Below the pieces are notes generated by a model. That model made no database searches and was not told the DNA's origin. It saw nothing but the letters and a program-made list of their open reading frames with translations. Shown piece after piece: positions 52,952 through 62,072 of a stretch of DNA of 64,000 nucleotides. Source of the stretch: Saprospiraceae bacterium (GTDB lineage: Bacteria > Bacteroidota > Bacteroidia > Chitinophagales > Saprospiraceae). Position 1 is the stretch's first letter, and each line of letters begins with the position of its first letter. The stretch covers positions 1-64,000 of the forward strand of contig JANQPA010000114.1 in assembly GCA_028285545.1 (NCBI GenBank), read 5' to 3'. The position numbers and the translations under genes were made by a program.

Positions 52952-53524
52952 ATGAAAAAGAAAACAATCTTATTCCTCCTGGCAATTTTTAGTAATCTAA
53001 ATATTATGGCACAAACCAGTGTAAATCCAATTCAGTTGGCCTTTAACGAAGGGGAAGACCTAATTTCCGTTCGGGGCAATTTGACCAATGGTATTATTTT
53101 AAATGATTTAAGTTGGGCCTGGAGAAGCTCTGTGGCTTGTTTTCCGGAAAACCAGGCAGAATATTTTACCGGAAATCAAGTATTCTATCAATTAGATTTG
53201 CCCTCGTATACCAGTTTTGTGATCACGGTTACCCCAGATGATAGAAATGCTAATTTTAGTTTGTATGCCTATGAACTTGGCAGACTTAGGCCTGAAAATA
53301 TGCCTCCTAATATAAAAAGATGTGTTCGATGTGAGGCGGATCATTATTTTGAAAGAGATTGGAAAAATAGACCCAATGATCATACTCGAACTGTTAAAGA
53401 TATTTTGGCCATCCGGAACCCCTATCAGGTGCTGATAGCTGTAGTTGGTGCAAATGGACTTTCAGAAGGAGAATTCCAATTGGAAATAAAATCTTCTCCT
53501 TATAGGAGACCTACTAGAGAATAA
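52952..53524 (+). CDS. small secreted protein of unknown function
   Basis: This 190-aa protein has a cleaved signal peptide (about 1-21, ending IMAQ). The mature part is mostly beta-strand with a pair of cysteines (VACFPENQAEYF and KRCVRCEADHYF, three Cys in total) and a basic C-terminus. I recognise no domain. It begins 109 bp after the two-component regulator on the same strand and is probably periplasmic or outer-membrane-linked. It may be part of the output of the two-component system, but that is a guess from position. Confidence 0.75.
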   Translation: MKKKTILFLLAIFSNLNIMAQTSVNPIQLAFNEGEDLISVRGNLTNGIILNDLSWAWRSSVACFPENQAEYFTGNQVFYQLDLPSYTSFVITVTPDDRNANFSLYAYELGRLRPENMPPNIKRCVRCEADHYFERDWKNRPNDHTRTVKDILAIRNPYQVLIAVVGANGLSEGEFQLEIKSSPYRRPTRE

Positions 53525-53565
53525 ATGGAAGGAGTCGAAATATTATTCTTAAGTATTTTTGAATA

Positions 53566-53628
53566 AATACCCAATACCCAATACCCAATACCCAATACCC
53601 AATACTCAATACTCAATACTCAATACTC
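53566..53628. repeat. heptamer array (AATACCC x5, AATACTC x4) before a start codon
   Basis: Nine uninterrupted 7-bp units occupy 53566-53628, first five AATACCC then four AATACTC, ending 5 bp before the ATG at 53634. The unit length is not a multiple of three. The same units occur in the element at 24230-24283. Confidence 0.9.
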
Positions 53629-53633
53629 AACAT

Positions 53634-54164
53634 ATGTCAGGATCCTTCAAAAAAAATCTAAAAAAAATAAAATGGATTGACTCTTCAGAACTGCACTTTC
53701 CTTTGACAAAAGAAGAGTTTATCCAGCGATTAGAATCGAATTTAGATCCTTATCGGCCACAGGGTATGTTTGAGGCCTTTTCAAGTAGTCCAAATGATTA
53801 TGTAGGTAAAATAAAGGGAGATATGGTATTGATGAGGCGTAAACGGAAGATTTTTGATTGGACCGGAGGCGCCGTTTTAGTAGATGGACGATTGAGAGAA
53901 TCAGTAGGCGGGGTGGTTTTTTCTTCTGAAATAAAATTTCCTGATTGGATACCCAGGATTGTCATTATCTTTTTGAGTCTTATATATGGTTTTTTCTTTC
54001 TATTATTTTTTAGTGGAACTCTGACCCCAGAAGAATCCTGGATGGGACTTTTTTTATTGCTTCATGCTGTTATTATCCTCTCTGTTTTTTACTTACTTTT
54101 TAGAAAGGCTATCAGCTCTGGCAAATATCATTTTGAAAAAGATATTAAGGAATTTATGAAATAA
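53634..54164 (+). CDS. small two-helix membrane protein of unknown function
   Basis: This 176-aa protein has a cytoplasmic N-terminal domain (about 1-100) and two membrane helices (about 104-124 and 132-152), ending in a charged tail. The soluble part is beta-rich (VGKIKGDMVLMRRKRK, GGAVLVDGRLRESVGG) and could be a PH-like or bacterial signalling domain, but I do not recognise it. I take the ATG at 53634: the open frame further upstream is a read-through of the heptamer array and repeats the same few residues. Its start is immediately after that array, so array length could change its expression. The gene ends 1 bp before the stop of the convergent WD40 gene. Confidence 0.75.
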   Translation: MSGSFKKNLKKIKWIDSSELHFPLTKEEFIQRLESNLDPYRPQGMFEAFSSSPNDYVGKIKGDMVLMRRKRKIFDWTGGAVLVDGRLRESVGGVVFSSEIKFPDWIPRIVIIFLSLIYGFFFLLFFSGTLTPEESWMGLFLLLHAVIILSVFYLLFRKAISSGKYHFEKDIKEFMK

Positions 54165-54165
54165 T

Positions 54166-55188
54166 TTAATTTTGTTTCCAAATTCTTACAATCCCGTCTA
54201 GGCTTCCACTCGCTAAAAATTGGCCATTGGGAGAAAATGCCAAGCTAGTTACGGTCATTTGATGGCCTTGATACATCATCATAGGTTTTTGAGATATCGT
54301 ATTCTCGACAACGGAATAAATATGGATGGTTTTAGTAGGGCCTGAGATGGCTAGTAAATCCCCTTTAGGATTAAAAGCAACTGCACGAACAGGCATTTTT
54401 ACTTTAATTTTTGAGCGTCCATACGGACCAAAAGCAAAAGTCTCAGCGGTCATCAGCAATCTTTGGGTGATTTCTCCATCAGGAAGACTTAATACCCTTG
54501 TTCCCTCTGAACCTTCCCCACTTACCAGTATTGATTCATTTGGATGGAAGGCCAAGGCACACATACTGTAGGCTCTTGTGCGTTTGAGGAGCTCACCTGA
54601 TTCTGGATCATATAGTTTTACTGGAATATCTGCTGCCAGGTAATTGTGCTTTGGGCTAATTGCCAAATTCAAGGCTGATGATTTGTGATCGATACTGCGT
54701 AAGATCTCTCCATTTACAATACTTAAAAAATCAATATTCCCATTCTGATTTCCTATTACAACTGATTCATTTTTGAAGAACTCTAAACATAGGGCCCATT
54801 CCTCCAGTTGGTGAGTCCAGATTACTTGTCCGGATTTTAAATTCCAAAGCCTAATCTCTCCTTGTCCATCAGTTGCAGCAAGGGTAGATCCGTCTTGAGA
54901 ATAGGCAAGATCATAAATTTCTGCCTCATGGTTTAACTCTTGAATTAACTTCCAGTCTTTAATGTCCCAAACTTGAATTTTAGCATCTAATCCTGAAGCA
55001 GCTATATGATCGCCAGATGGTGAAAACACTAAATTCGTAATACCTCGATTTCTTCCTTTAAGGATTTTATAGGATAAACTATCCTGAAAAGATAACACTG
55101 AATTGCTTTCAGGTGTCTCTGATTCATGGTGGCAGGCAATTAGGAAAAGGCTTAATAATAAAATTAAGCCATTGGTTTGTTTTTTCAT
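54166..55188 (-). CDS. WD40 repeat lipoprotein
   Basis: This 340-aa protein has a lipoprotein signal (LFLIACHH, Cys about 19) and a seven-bladed WD40 propeller. Blades are marked by LVFSPSGDHIAASG...IQVWDIK, LAYSQDGSTLAATD...IRLWNLK, and the final LAFSPNGQFLASGSLDGIVRIW. It should be a periplasmic or surface protein-interaction platform. The gene begins 10 bp after the 175-aa anchored protein on the same strand and is co-transcribed with it. No enzymatic site is present. The partner is unknown. Confidence 0.9.
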   Translation of the reverse strand: MKKQTNGLILLLSLFLIACHHESETPESNSVLSFQDSLSYKILKGRNRGITNLVFSPSGDHIAASGLDAKIQVWDIKDWKLIQELNHEAEIYDLAYSQDGSTLAATDGQGEIRLWNLKSGQVIWTHQLEEWALCLEFFKNESVVIGNQNGNIDFLSIVNGEILRSIDHKSSALNLAISPKHNYLAADIPVKLYDPESGELLKRTRAYSMCALAFHPNESILVSGEGSEGTRVLSLPDGEITQRLLMTAETFAFGPYGRSKIKVKMPVRAVAFNPKGDLLAISGPTKTIHIYSVVENTISQKPMMMYQGHQMTVTSLAFSPNGQFLASGSLDGIVRIWKQN

Positions 55189-55198
55189 TCCAAAAGGA

Positions 55199-55726
55199 TT
55201 ATTTGGGAATTAAAAGAAGGGTATCTCTACCACTTTGTAATCTTAGAAAGGCTTCGTCAGGTTGTATGGCTAAATTGATAAATTGCCCTTGCCCATTTGA
55301 CAGCTGAAAATGCATTTCTCCTCTTGCGGAAGAGGCAATGTGTACAGAGGCGCGATTTACCTCATCCAATGTTAAAGCAGCTCCACGGCTAATATCTCCC
55401 GTGACATAACCACCTCTTTCATTTCCTTCGGCATCAAAGATTAAAATTCCGGAAACTGCCTCACCTCTTTTAAACCGTTTGCCCAACATAATTGGTTCAG
55501 GGAGAGGCGCCGCTAATGTAACACGTGGAGTACCATTTTGGTCAACTATATTTAATTCATTCAAAGTTAATACCTGAGGGTTTTGAGCATCCATTAAAGC
55601 AATAGAGAAATGATTGTAGATAAGCCATGAAATTAGAAAAAATAAGATAAAAAGAAGGGCAACCAAACGAGTTATAAGTTTATAATTTTTACGAAGTCTT
55701 TCTATATCATCTGAATAATTATTCAT
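55199..55726 (-). CDS. single-pass membrane protein with beta-rich outer domain
   Basis: This 175-aa protein has a short cytoplasmic N-terminus, one membrane helix (about 19-41) and an extracytoplasmic beta-rich domain (about 50-175; LNIVDQNGTPRVTLAAPLPEP, GILIFDAEGNERGGYVTGD). The repeated DxNG/DAxGNE turns suggest an extended beta-sheet or repeat structure. I recognise no named family. It is 10 bp upstream of the WD40 lipoprotein and probably in one operon; the two may interact outside the inner membrane. Confidence 0.8.
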   Translation of the reverse strand: MNNYSDDIERLRKNYKLITRLVALLFILFFLISWLIYNHFSIALMDAQNPQVLTLNELNIVDQNGTPRVTLAAPLPEPIMLGKRFKRGEAVSGILIFDAEGNERGGYVTGDISRGAALTLDEVNRASVHIASSARGEMHFQLSNGQGQFINLAIQPDEAFLRLQSGRDTLLLIPK

Positions 55727-55849
55727 GTTTTAAGGATATTTTCAAAAATACAAGCAAGCAGATTATTTGGCCTTTTTCTCAAGACTATGAATGAAATGAA
55801 TTCGTTACACCTGAGTTGGAAAAAATATCCTATTTTGGGCAAAAAGAGA

Positions 55850-56806
55850 ATGAAACAATGTGTTAGCCTAAAAAATGGATACCTCTTTCTTATTGCCTTT
55901 ATGATTTATTCCTGCCAAAATGACTCGCCTAATAACAGTCCTTCAGCAGTAACAGAACAAATTGCAGCTTTAGGTGAAGGAGCTCTTTGGAACCCCCTGG
56001 ATCAAAGTTTATTATGGATTGATATTTTAGATAAAAAACTACATATCCATAAACCCCAAACTGGTGAGAATCGTGAATTCGACCTCCCTCAGATGGTTGG
56101 AACAGTGGTCCCTAGCGGAGAAAACCAGGTCTTGGTAGCTTTGCAAGATGGCATCTATGAGCTAAGTACTGAAAATGGGGACTTGAAAAAAGCAATAGAA
56201 GCAGAACCAGGCACTGAAGGGAATCGATTCAATGACGGGAAATGTGATCCTGCCGGCCGATTTTGGGTAGGCACCATGGCTATGAATGGAGAGGAAAGAA
56301 AAGGAAGCTTGTATAGGATTGATGGAGATTATTCCCTAAATAAAAAAATAGATACCGTCTCCATCTCGAACGGGATTGTCTGGTCCCTGGACAAAACCAA
56401 AATGTATTATATAGATACACCCACCAAAAGAGTAATGGAATATCAGTATGACAATGCGACTGGGGACATTTCCAACCCAAGGGAGGCCATTATTATCCCT
56501 GATTCCTTAGGCTTACCTGATGGAAGTACCTTAGATGCTGAAGGAATGTTGTGGATTGCCATGTGGAATGGTCATTGTGTGAGTAGGTGGAATCCTTCAA
56601 CAGGTGAGTTACTTCAAACTATTAATATCCCTGCCCTCAATGTTACCTCCTGTGCATTTGGAGGAGAAAACTTAGATATCTTATATGTAACAACGGCTGA
56701 AGTAGGAATGGATGGGGACCAAAAAAATAAGTATCCTGATGCTGGTAAATTATTTGCTGTCAAACCAGGCGTTAAAGGAGTACCTGCTTTTGTGTTTGAT
56801 AAATAA
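55850..56806 (+). CDS. SMP-30/gluconolactonase-like lipoprotein
   Basis: This 318-aa protein has a lipoprotein signal (MIYSCQND, Cys about 22) and a six-bladed SMP-30/regucalcin propeller. Metal and catalytic residues appear in GEGALWNP (Glu), NRFNDGKCDPAGRFWVGTM (Asn and Asp), SNGIVWSLD and PDGSTLDAEGMLWIAMW. These enzymes hydrolyse sugar lactones to sugar acids. I take the ATG at 55850 because it starts the lipoprotein signal; the open frame to 55787 adds no signal. The FucP-type sugar permease follows after 60 bp on the same strand, making a sugar-lactone catabolic pair. Confidence 0.9.
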   Translation: MKQCVSLKNGYLFLIAFMIYSCQNDSPNNSPSAVTEQIAALGEGALWNPLDQSLLWIDILDKKLHIHKPQTGENREFDLPQMVGTVVPSGENQVLVALQDGIYELSTENGDLKKAIEAEPGTEGNRFNDGKCDPAGRFWVGTMAMNGEERKGSLYRIDGDYSLNKKIDTVSISNGIVWSLDKTKMYYIDTPTKRVMEYQYDNATGDISNPREAIIIPDSLGLPDGSTLDAEGMLWIAMWNGHCVSRWNPSTGELLQTINIPALNVTSCAFGGENLDILYVTTAEVGMDGDQKNKYPDAGKLFAVKPGVKGVPAFVFDK

Positions 56807-56866
56807 TCATATTTTCTATTACTTTACCTCGCTATATTACATAACCATCAAACTCGAAGCCTAATA

Positions 56867-58081
56867 ATGTCCAATACTACTAATACCCGAACTGCTTTTA
56901 TTTTCCTGGTCAGTTTGTTTTTTATGTGGGCCTTCCTGACAGCTATGAATGATATTCTCATTCCATTTGTCAAAGAACTATTTGATTTTGGCTATACGGA
57001 AGCGGCACTGGTTCAGTTTTGTTTTTTTGGGGCTTTTGCCCTCATGGCCATTCCTTCAGCTAAAGTATTGGAAAGAGTAGGCTATCGAAAAGGAATAGTC
57101 ATTGGCCTGGCTTTAATGGGACTAGGAGCATTGCTCTTTTTTCCAGCTTCTATAGCAGTATACTATCCTTTGTTTTTAGGGGCATTATTTGTATTAGCCA
57201 CGGGGGTTACCATGCTTCAGGTGGCGGCTAATCCTTATGTAGCGGTTCTGGGACCACCAAATACTGCTGCCAGCCGTCTAAACCTGGCTCAGGGATTTAA
57301 TTCAGTGGCTAAAATCATTGCCCCCTTATTTGGTAGTGCTTTAATCCTTACGGGTATTGAAAGCCTACCTCAGGAACAGCAGGCGGAAGCAGTTCAGGTT
57401 CCCTATATCGGTTTGGCAATAGTCCTTTTCGTTCTGGCTGGCGTATTTGCGTTTATTCGACTTCCAGATATGAAGGATTTAGATTCTATGAAGGAGAGTG
57501 AAGAAACTTCTACCAAGAAATCAATCTGGGAATTTCCCCATTTGTTATTAGGGGCAGGTGCTATATTTATGTACGTCGGAGCTGAAGTTACTGTGGCAAG
57601 TTTTATGGTTAGCTTTTTAGGAGAATCTCATATTGCAGCCTTAAAACCAGAAGATGCCGGAAAATATCTGTCCTTCTATTGGGGAGGCCTGATGATTGGC
57701 CGGTTTTTAGGAGCTGCCATCTTGCAAAAGATAAAATCTCAACAACTCCTGGCCTTGATGTGCCTGGCAGCTATGGTGTTATTGATCATTGGTATTTTGA
57801 CGAATGGTTGGTTAGCAGCCTGGGCCTTGATCTTGATCGGCTTTTGTAATGCCATCATGTGGAGTAATATCTTTACCCTGGCCATCGATGGTTTGGGTAA
57901 ATTTACCAGCCAGGGATCGGGCTTATTGGTAACGGCTATTGTAGGTGGTGCTATTATACCATTGCTACAAGGAGTATTAGCTGATAATTTTGGATTGCAG
58001 TTTAGTTATGTGATTGCGATTGTTTGTTATGTGTATATTCTTTTTTATGCGGTGAGGGGGTATAGGGTGGGGAAAAGCTAG
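56867..58081 (+). CDS. FHS-type sugar:proton symporter (FucP-like MFS)
   Basis: This 404-aa major facilitator protein has 12 membrane helices. The FucP/GluP branch is shown by FFMWAFLTAMNDILIPFVKE in helix 1, GYRKGIVIGLALMGLG in the first loop-helix 3, LQVAANPYVAVLGPP (helix 4-5), and AEVTVASFMVSFLGE. These transporters import L-fucose, glucose, galactose or related sugars with protons. The SMP-30 lactonase directly upstream suggests the sugar or its lactone is used. It ends before a gap with GC-rich palindromes. Confidence 0.93.
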   Translation: MSNTTNTRTAFIFLVSLFFMWAFLTAMNDILIPFVKELFDFGYTEAALVQFCFFGAFALMAIPSAKVLERVGYRKGIVIGLALMGLGALLFFPASIAVYYPLFLGALFVLATGVTMLQVAANPYVAVLGPPNTAASRLNLAQGFNSVAKIIAPLFGSALILTGIESLPQEQQAEAVQVPYIGLAIVLFVLAGVFAFIRLPDMKDLDSMKESEETSTKKSIWEFPHLLLGAGAIFMYVGAEVTVASFMVSFLGESHIAALKPEDAGKYLSFYWGGLMIGRFLGAAILQKIKSQQLLALMCLAAMVLLIIGILTNGWLAAWALILIGFCNAIMWSNIFTLAIDGLGKFTSQGSGLLVTAIVGGAIIPLLQGVLADNFGLQFSYVIAIVCYVYILFYAVRGYRVGKS

Positions 58082-58385
58082 TTCCGAGGTCCCTAGGTAG
58101 AATTGTATGCTTTATTCGAATTACAAGCAAAATAGAAGCTAAAAAAAACTACCCTGGAGGGGCTTAACAAGATCAATGCTGACCCTGTTTAGCCCTTCCA
58201 GGGCACATAATAATGCATGAATCTATGCCCAGGGCTACTAGCCCAGGGCAAATGCTATTTTTGCCTTCCAGGCAAATGAATGATAATTGTAATGACTTCG
58301 ATTAATTTATCATCTTTATCAAGAAAAACAATGCTATAGCTGGGATAAAAACCTAATTAGCTTCTTTCAAGGCTTGACAGGTTTT
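58082..58385. other. 304-bp gap with GC-rich palindromes
   Basis: No gene is seen. The central part is a cluster of three GC-rich palindromes (separate entry). The ends are AT-rich with no clear promoter. Confidence 0.5.
58152..58275. repeat. cluster of three GC-rich palindromes
   Basis: The first pairs CCCTGGAGGGGCT (58152-58164) with AGCCCTTCCAGGG (58191-58203), one mismatch. The second pairs TGCCCAGGGCTA (58226-58237) with TAGCCCAGGGCA (58239-58250), one mismatch. The third pairs TTGCCT (58261-58266) with AGGCAA (58270-58275). They are GC-rich against an AT-rich background and lie between two convergent genes. They look like REP/BIME-type elements. Confidence 0.75.
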
Positions 58386-59000
58386 TCAATTTTTAGAAAC
58401 TGAGTTTAATATCATGTAATACATCTCAACAGCTATTATTGTCTTTGTTAGATTACTGTTGTAATCCTTATCTGATTTGTTAGATAAAAATAAATTTCCA
58501 ATCACTGTAGGACTTAAAGAAGGGTTACTTGTTTGTAAATCGATATATTTAGCAATTAAATTCCCCTCAGTTTTTACTTTACTTAAACAGTTTAAATAAG
58601 GTTTGTCAGCATCTACTTTTATCATGGTTCTTGATTCGTTTTGGTTTGAACCTACGGTTTTTGGTAGAGCTATGTCTTCATACGACTCCTCATATTCTGT
58701 ATATATGAAATCTTTAAACTCGGTTAACCTTAATTTTTGTCCCAATTCAATATCTTTTGTTGAGAATTCGGATTTTTCCGGCAGATTCCATCTTGAAATT
58801 GCGGATATGAAGGATTCTAGTTGTCCATCATAATTTCTATTAAGGAATTCATTAAAAGATTCCACTACTAAATTTAAGTCTTTCTTAAAGTTAGATGGAA
58901 GGCAGGCTTGATATCTATTATTTAAATCCAGTGTTTTATTGGAGGAGCATGCAATTATTAATGCCAGACCTAATATAAATATAGTAGTTGTTAGTTTCAT
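58386..59000 (-). CDS. small lipoprotein of unknown function
   Basis: This 204-aa protein has a lipoprotein signal with IIACSSN (Cys about 18). The mature part is mainly helical (VVESFNEFLNRNYDGQLESFI, KTIIAVEMYYMILNSVSKN). I recognise no domain. It is flanked by the palindrome cluster on one side and by the S9 peptidase on the other, with a terminator between them. It is likely expressed alone. Confidence 0.75.
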   Translation of the reverse strand: MKLTTTIFILGLALIIACSSNKTLDLNNRYQACLPSNFKKDLNLVVESFNEFLNRNYDGQLESFISAISRWNLPEKSEFSTKDIELGQKLRLTEFKDFIYTEYEESYEDIALPKTVGSNQNESRTMIKVDADKPYLNCLSKVKTEGNLIAKYIDLQTSNPSLSPTVIGNLFLSNKSDKDYNSNLTKTIIAVEMYYMILNSVSKN

Positions 59001-59048
59001 TTTGTTCTCAATATCTAGGGTTTATACAAAACTTTTACGCTTATTAAC

Positions 59049-59130
59049 TTGAACACCCGAACACTTGATAACGTGAACACATTTAAAGCCTAATTGAATC
59101 CCCAAGCCTAAAAATTGAGGATTCAATTAG
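59049..59130. terminator. GAACAC repeats and terminator hairpin after the S9 peptidase
   Basis: GAACAC units recur at about 59051-59080. A perfect 12-bp stem (59090-59101 with 59119-59130) then follows, and outer bases AAAGCC/GGCTT can extend it. It lies just after the stop of the minus-strand peptidase gene and before the small lipoprotein. Confidence 0.65.
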
Positions 59131-59145
59131 TATAAGCACTACTAA

Positions 59146-61896
59146 TTAAGGCTTAATCACCTTCTTCTTCTCTTTCTCCTTCTTCTTCAAATAACTCTGC
59201 CCCTCAACAATCCACTCCTTAGCCTCTTTACCTTTTAAGTGATGGTCAAAGAAGTGCGATACCTTATTAAAATAATCTTTTTGGTTCTCTTTTTTAGCCA
59301 AACCATGATTTTCACCTTCGTACAGCAGCATGATAAGCGGCTTAGATAGGCGTCTCATGGTGATGTACATTTCAATACCCTGATGATAATCAACAGCTCC
59401 GTCTTTATCTCCAAAAGTCATCAACACAGGAGTTGTTATATTTTTGGCTTGGAAAACAGGAGAATTGGCAATGTATTCATCCATTAAATTCCAATAAGGT
59501 TCACGAAGTCTTCCCTGGCTGGTTTCAAAAATTTGCTGATCCGGAGTACCTGAATTCCAGTATATAGAGTTGTACATGCTGATCATATTGGTCAAGGGTG
59601 CTCCTGCAATAGCTGCCGAAAATAGATCCGTCTGGGTAATGATAAAAGCAGTTTGATATCCTCCCCAACTATGGCCCATTAGCCCAACTTTATCCTTATC
59701 AATCATACCCGTTTTTAACACCTTTTCAACAGCAGGTACTACACAATCAACAGCAGACTCTCCAGGATGATTGGTCTTGTAAACGATATCTGGTTGAAAA
59801 ACAAAATAATCATTTTGGATATAATGGGTGAAATTGTAGGCACTTCGATCAGAAGGAGCATAATAGTTGTTTTTAAAATCCGTACGTCGCTCATAGATGT
59901 ACGTTATCATCGGATATTTTTTGCCTTTTTCATAATTGGCAGGGTAGTGGAGTAGGCCTTGTAATTTTTTGCCATCCTTATTTTTATACTCGATCAATTC
60001 TGTTTTTCCCCAGGCAAAATTTTCCTGCTGTGGATTGGTATTGGAGAGCTGTTTCGCTTGATTCAGGTTGTTTTTGGCGAAAAAGATATCAGGAGAATCG
60101 GTATAACTTTCTGAAACAAAGGTGTAGGCATCTGCATCTTTGGCCTTTCTCAGGTTTCGGATTCGTTTATCCTGGAGGATCTTATCTCCCATTTCCCAAT
60201 TACTATTTACAGAAACGTAGCCAGATTCTTTAGATTTATCTCCAAAAATGCTGAAAAAGAGCGGCTTTTCAGGATCGATGTAATTTTCTTCCCGATCTAC
60301 TCGATAGACTCTGTACCTCATGTCATCCTTTTCTCCCTCGGTCAGTTTTTTATGACCACTGCCATCTGGTTTGAAAGCCCAGATATCATATTCCGTATAA
60401 AGTATTATTTCCTTATCATCTTTAGTCCAACCTCCTTGTCCGTAAGGAGGGAGGATGTCCCTAGGGCCATCATAACGTGTATTCCAAAATGGCGTTTTGA
60501 TGTCTTTGGTAAGGTTAACCGTCTTACCCGTTTTTACATTATAGGTGTGCCAGTGATTATCAATAAAATAAACTAAGTATTGTCCATCCGGAGAACTTCT
60601 ATAGAAGTTGTTTCTAGGAAAGTTTTTCATAGCCAGTTTTCGCTGCCCTGTTTTGGCATCTGCCAAATACACATCAGCATGTCTCAATCTAAATTGAGCT
60701 CCATATGGACTTTCATCCATTAATACCATGGACTCTCCTTTACCTACCATACTGGCATCATTAACATTTTTATCCTCAATTTGCACAAAATTATCATCAG
60801 CTATATTCCAAACTGATAAAAATGTTTCATTCCGATCTCTATTATAGGTCCTTCTTTGTCGAGGCATGATATCAGCATCTTTCCAGTGCCAGATTTCCAT
60901 TTCTGGAACCTTCTCTTCAGTGGCTTTTTTCTTTTTCTTATCGTCTTTCTTCTCTTCTACTTTTTCATCCCAATCATCGATCCCTACAAATATTCTGCTT
61001 AGATCCTCAGACCATCTTGGTGTGTAAGTTTCCCGGATGTGCATGGCCGTAGGAAAATCTTTTCGGGAACTAGGGTCAAGTACTAACTTATCAGCACTAT
61101 TTTCTAAATCTTTGTAGGCATATATTTTGTGATTGGCCTCGGTATAGGAAGTATCGTAAATGGCCTGCATAAAGGTAAGGGCGGAATGATCTTCTTCCCA
61201 GGCTAATTTTCGGAAGGTGGTGGTATCACTTGCCAGAAAGCTGATGCTGTATTTTTGAAGATCAAACAATTCTACTCCATTACCTCTCTTTTTCTCCGCA
61301 TCAATAATATAAGCTAGCAGGTTTCCTTTTTTATTAATGGCCCATTCTGAGACATTGCCAATATTTCTAGAGGTACCCGTTTCTAAATTGCGTACGATAA
61401 GGTCTTTCCCCTTAGCTTTACTACCTTTTGGAGGGTAGGTAGACATAATTAAATGTTTACCATCCTCACTGATGCTAAAACTGCTAATGCTTTCGAAGGT
61501 TTCTTCTTCACCTGAATCTAGGTTTAGAAGAATGACTTTATTTTCTATGCGTTTTTTCTTCTTCTTCATGGATTCCTCTTCCTTAGGAGAATAGCCTTTT
61601 TGGATGGCAACCCATTTACTGTTGACTGAAAATTTTGGAATATTGGAATGCGCAAATTTATAGGCTTTCTCGCCATTAGTACTTTTTATATGCAAGGTGT
61701 CACTCTCATTTACAAGAGTAACACGATAGGCCATCCATTGCCCATCATCAGAAATCCAGTTAAAGAAGGAAAGCCTTTCCCAGGTTTGATAATCCTCTGT
61801 TGTTAAGGTGGGTAATTTGGCCTCTTGGGCTAAACTTTGGTAGCCCATTTGCATCATAAGACAAATGCAAACTAGTACGAGGTTATGTCGCTTCAT
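59146..61896 (-). CDS. S9 family prolyl oligopeptidase-type peptidase, secreted
   Basis: This 916-aa secreted serine peptidase has a signal peptide (about 1-22, ending SLAQ), a beta-propeller domain (about 35-630) and an alpha/beta hydrolase domain (about 650-890). The triad is visible: Ser in GHSWGGYQ, Asp in FGDKDGAVDY and His in EGENHGL. The region LLHYPANYEKGKKYPMI leads into the catalytic domain. It probably cleaves peptides after proline or alanine in the periplasm. I chose the ATG at 61896 as it opens the signal peptide; the open frame to 61980 adds no signal. The lysine-rich C-terminal tail (KKKEKEKKK) is unusual. Confidence 0.92.
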   Translation of the reverse strand: MKRHNLVLVCICLMMQMGYQSLAQEAKLPTLTTEDYQTWERLSFFNWISDDGQWMAYRVTLVNESDTLHIKSTNGEKAYKFAHSNIPKFSVNSKWVAIQKGYSPKEEESMKKKKKRIENKVILLNLDSGEEETFESISSFSISEDGKHLIMSTYPPKGSKAKGKDLIVRNLETGTSRNIGNVSEWAINKKGNLLAYIIDAEKKRGNGVELFDLQKYSISFLASDTTTFRKLAWEEDHSALTFMQAIYDTSYTEANHKIYAYKDLENSADKLVLDPSSRKDFPTAMHIRETYTPRWSEDLSRIFVGIDDWDEKVEEKKDDKKKKKATEEKVPEMEIWHWKDADIMPRQRRTYNRDRNETFLSVWNIADDNFVQIEDKNVNDASMVGKGESMVLMDESPYGAQFRLRHADVYLADAKTGQRKLAMKNFPRNNFYRSSPDGQYLVYFIDNHWHTYNVKTGKTVNLTKDIKTPFWNTRYDGPRDILPPYGQGGWTKDDKEIILYTEYDIWAFKPDGSGHKKLTEGEKDDMRYRVYRVDREENYIDPEKPLFFSIFGDKSKESGYVSVNSNWEMGDKILQDKRIRNLRKAKDADAYTFVSESYTDSPDIFFAKNNLNQAKQLSNTNPQQENFAWGKTELIEYKNKDGKKLQGLLHYPANYEKGKKYPMITYIYERRTDFKNNYYAPSDRSAYNFTHYIQNDYFVFQPDIVYKTNHPGESAVDCVVPAVEKVLKTGMIDKDKVGLMGHSWGGYQTAFIITQTDLFSAAIAGAPLTNMISMYNSIYWNSGTPDQQIFETSQGRLREPYWNLMDEYIANSPVFQAKNITTPVLMTFGDKDGAVDYHQGIEMYITMRRLSKPLIMLLYEGENHGLAKKENQKDYFNKVSHFFDHHLKGKEAKEWIVEGQSYLKKKEKEKKKVIKP

Positions 61897-62023
61897 AATA
61901 ATTAGGTTTCGTTTAAAAAGATAATTATCAAAATTATCCTGAAGATAGTTTTTGACTAATAAAAAATGAAGAACAGACAATGAAATAAAATGACTAATTT
62001 GATTTTGCCCTTTTACTTTTTAC

Positions 62024-62072
62024 TTTTTAGCATCTACTCAAGTTGCAGCGCAACTTGAGTAGATGCTAAAAA
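62024..62072. repeat. 23-bp perfect palindrome, CAAGTTGC-n-GCAACTTG family
   Basis: Arms at 62024-62046 and 62050-62072 pair perfectly over 23 bp around a 3-nt loop. The core CTCAAGTTGC-AGC-GCAACTTGAG matches copies at 32481-32505 and 32641-32657. The arm ends are T and A runs. The position is 128 bp before the S9 peptidase start on the minus strand, and 501 bp before the sigma gene. Confidence 0.85.

Noticed and set aside
53566-53628. CRISPR array or coding repeat at the start of a protein
   Set aside because: The 7-bp units have no spacers, and an ATG right after the array starts a normal membrane protein.
59767-60576. Short plus-strand frames opposite the S9 peptidase
   Set aside because: The peptidase frame is continuous with its triad in place, and these frames share no homology that I can see.
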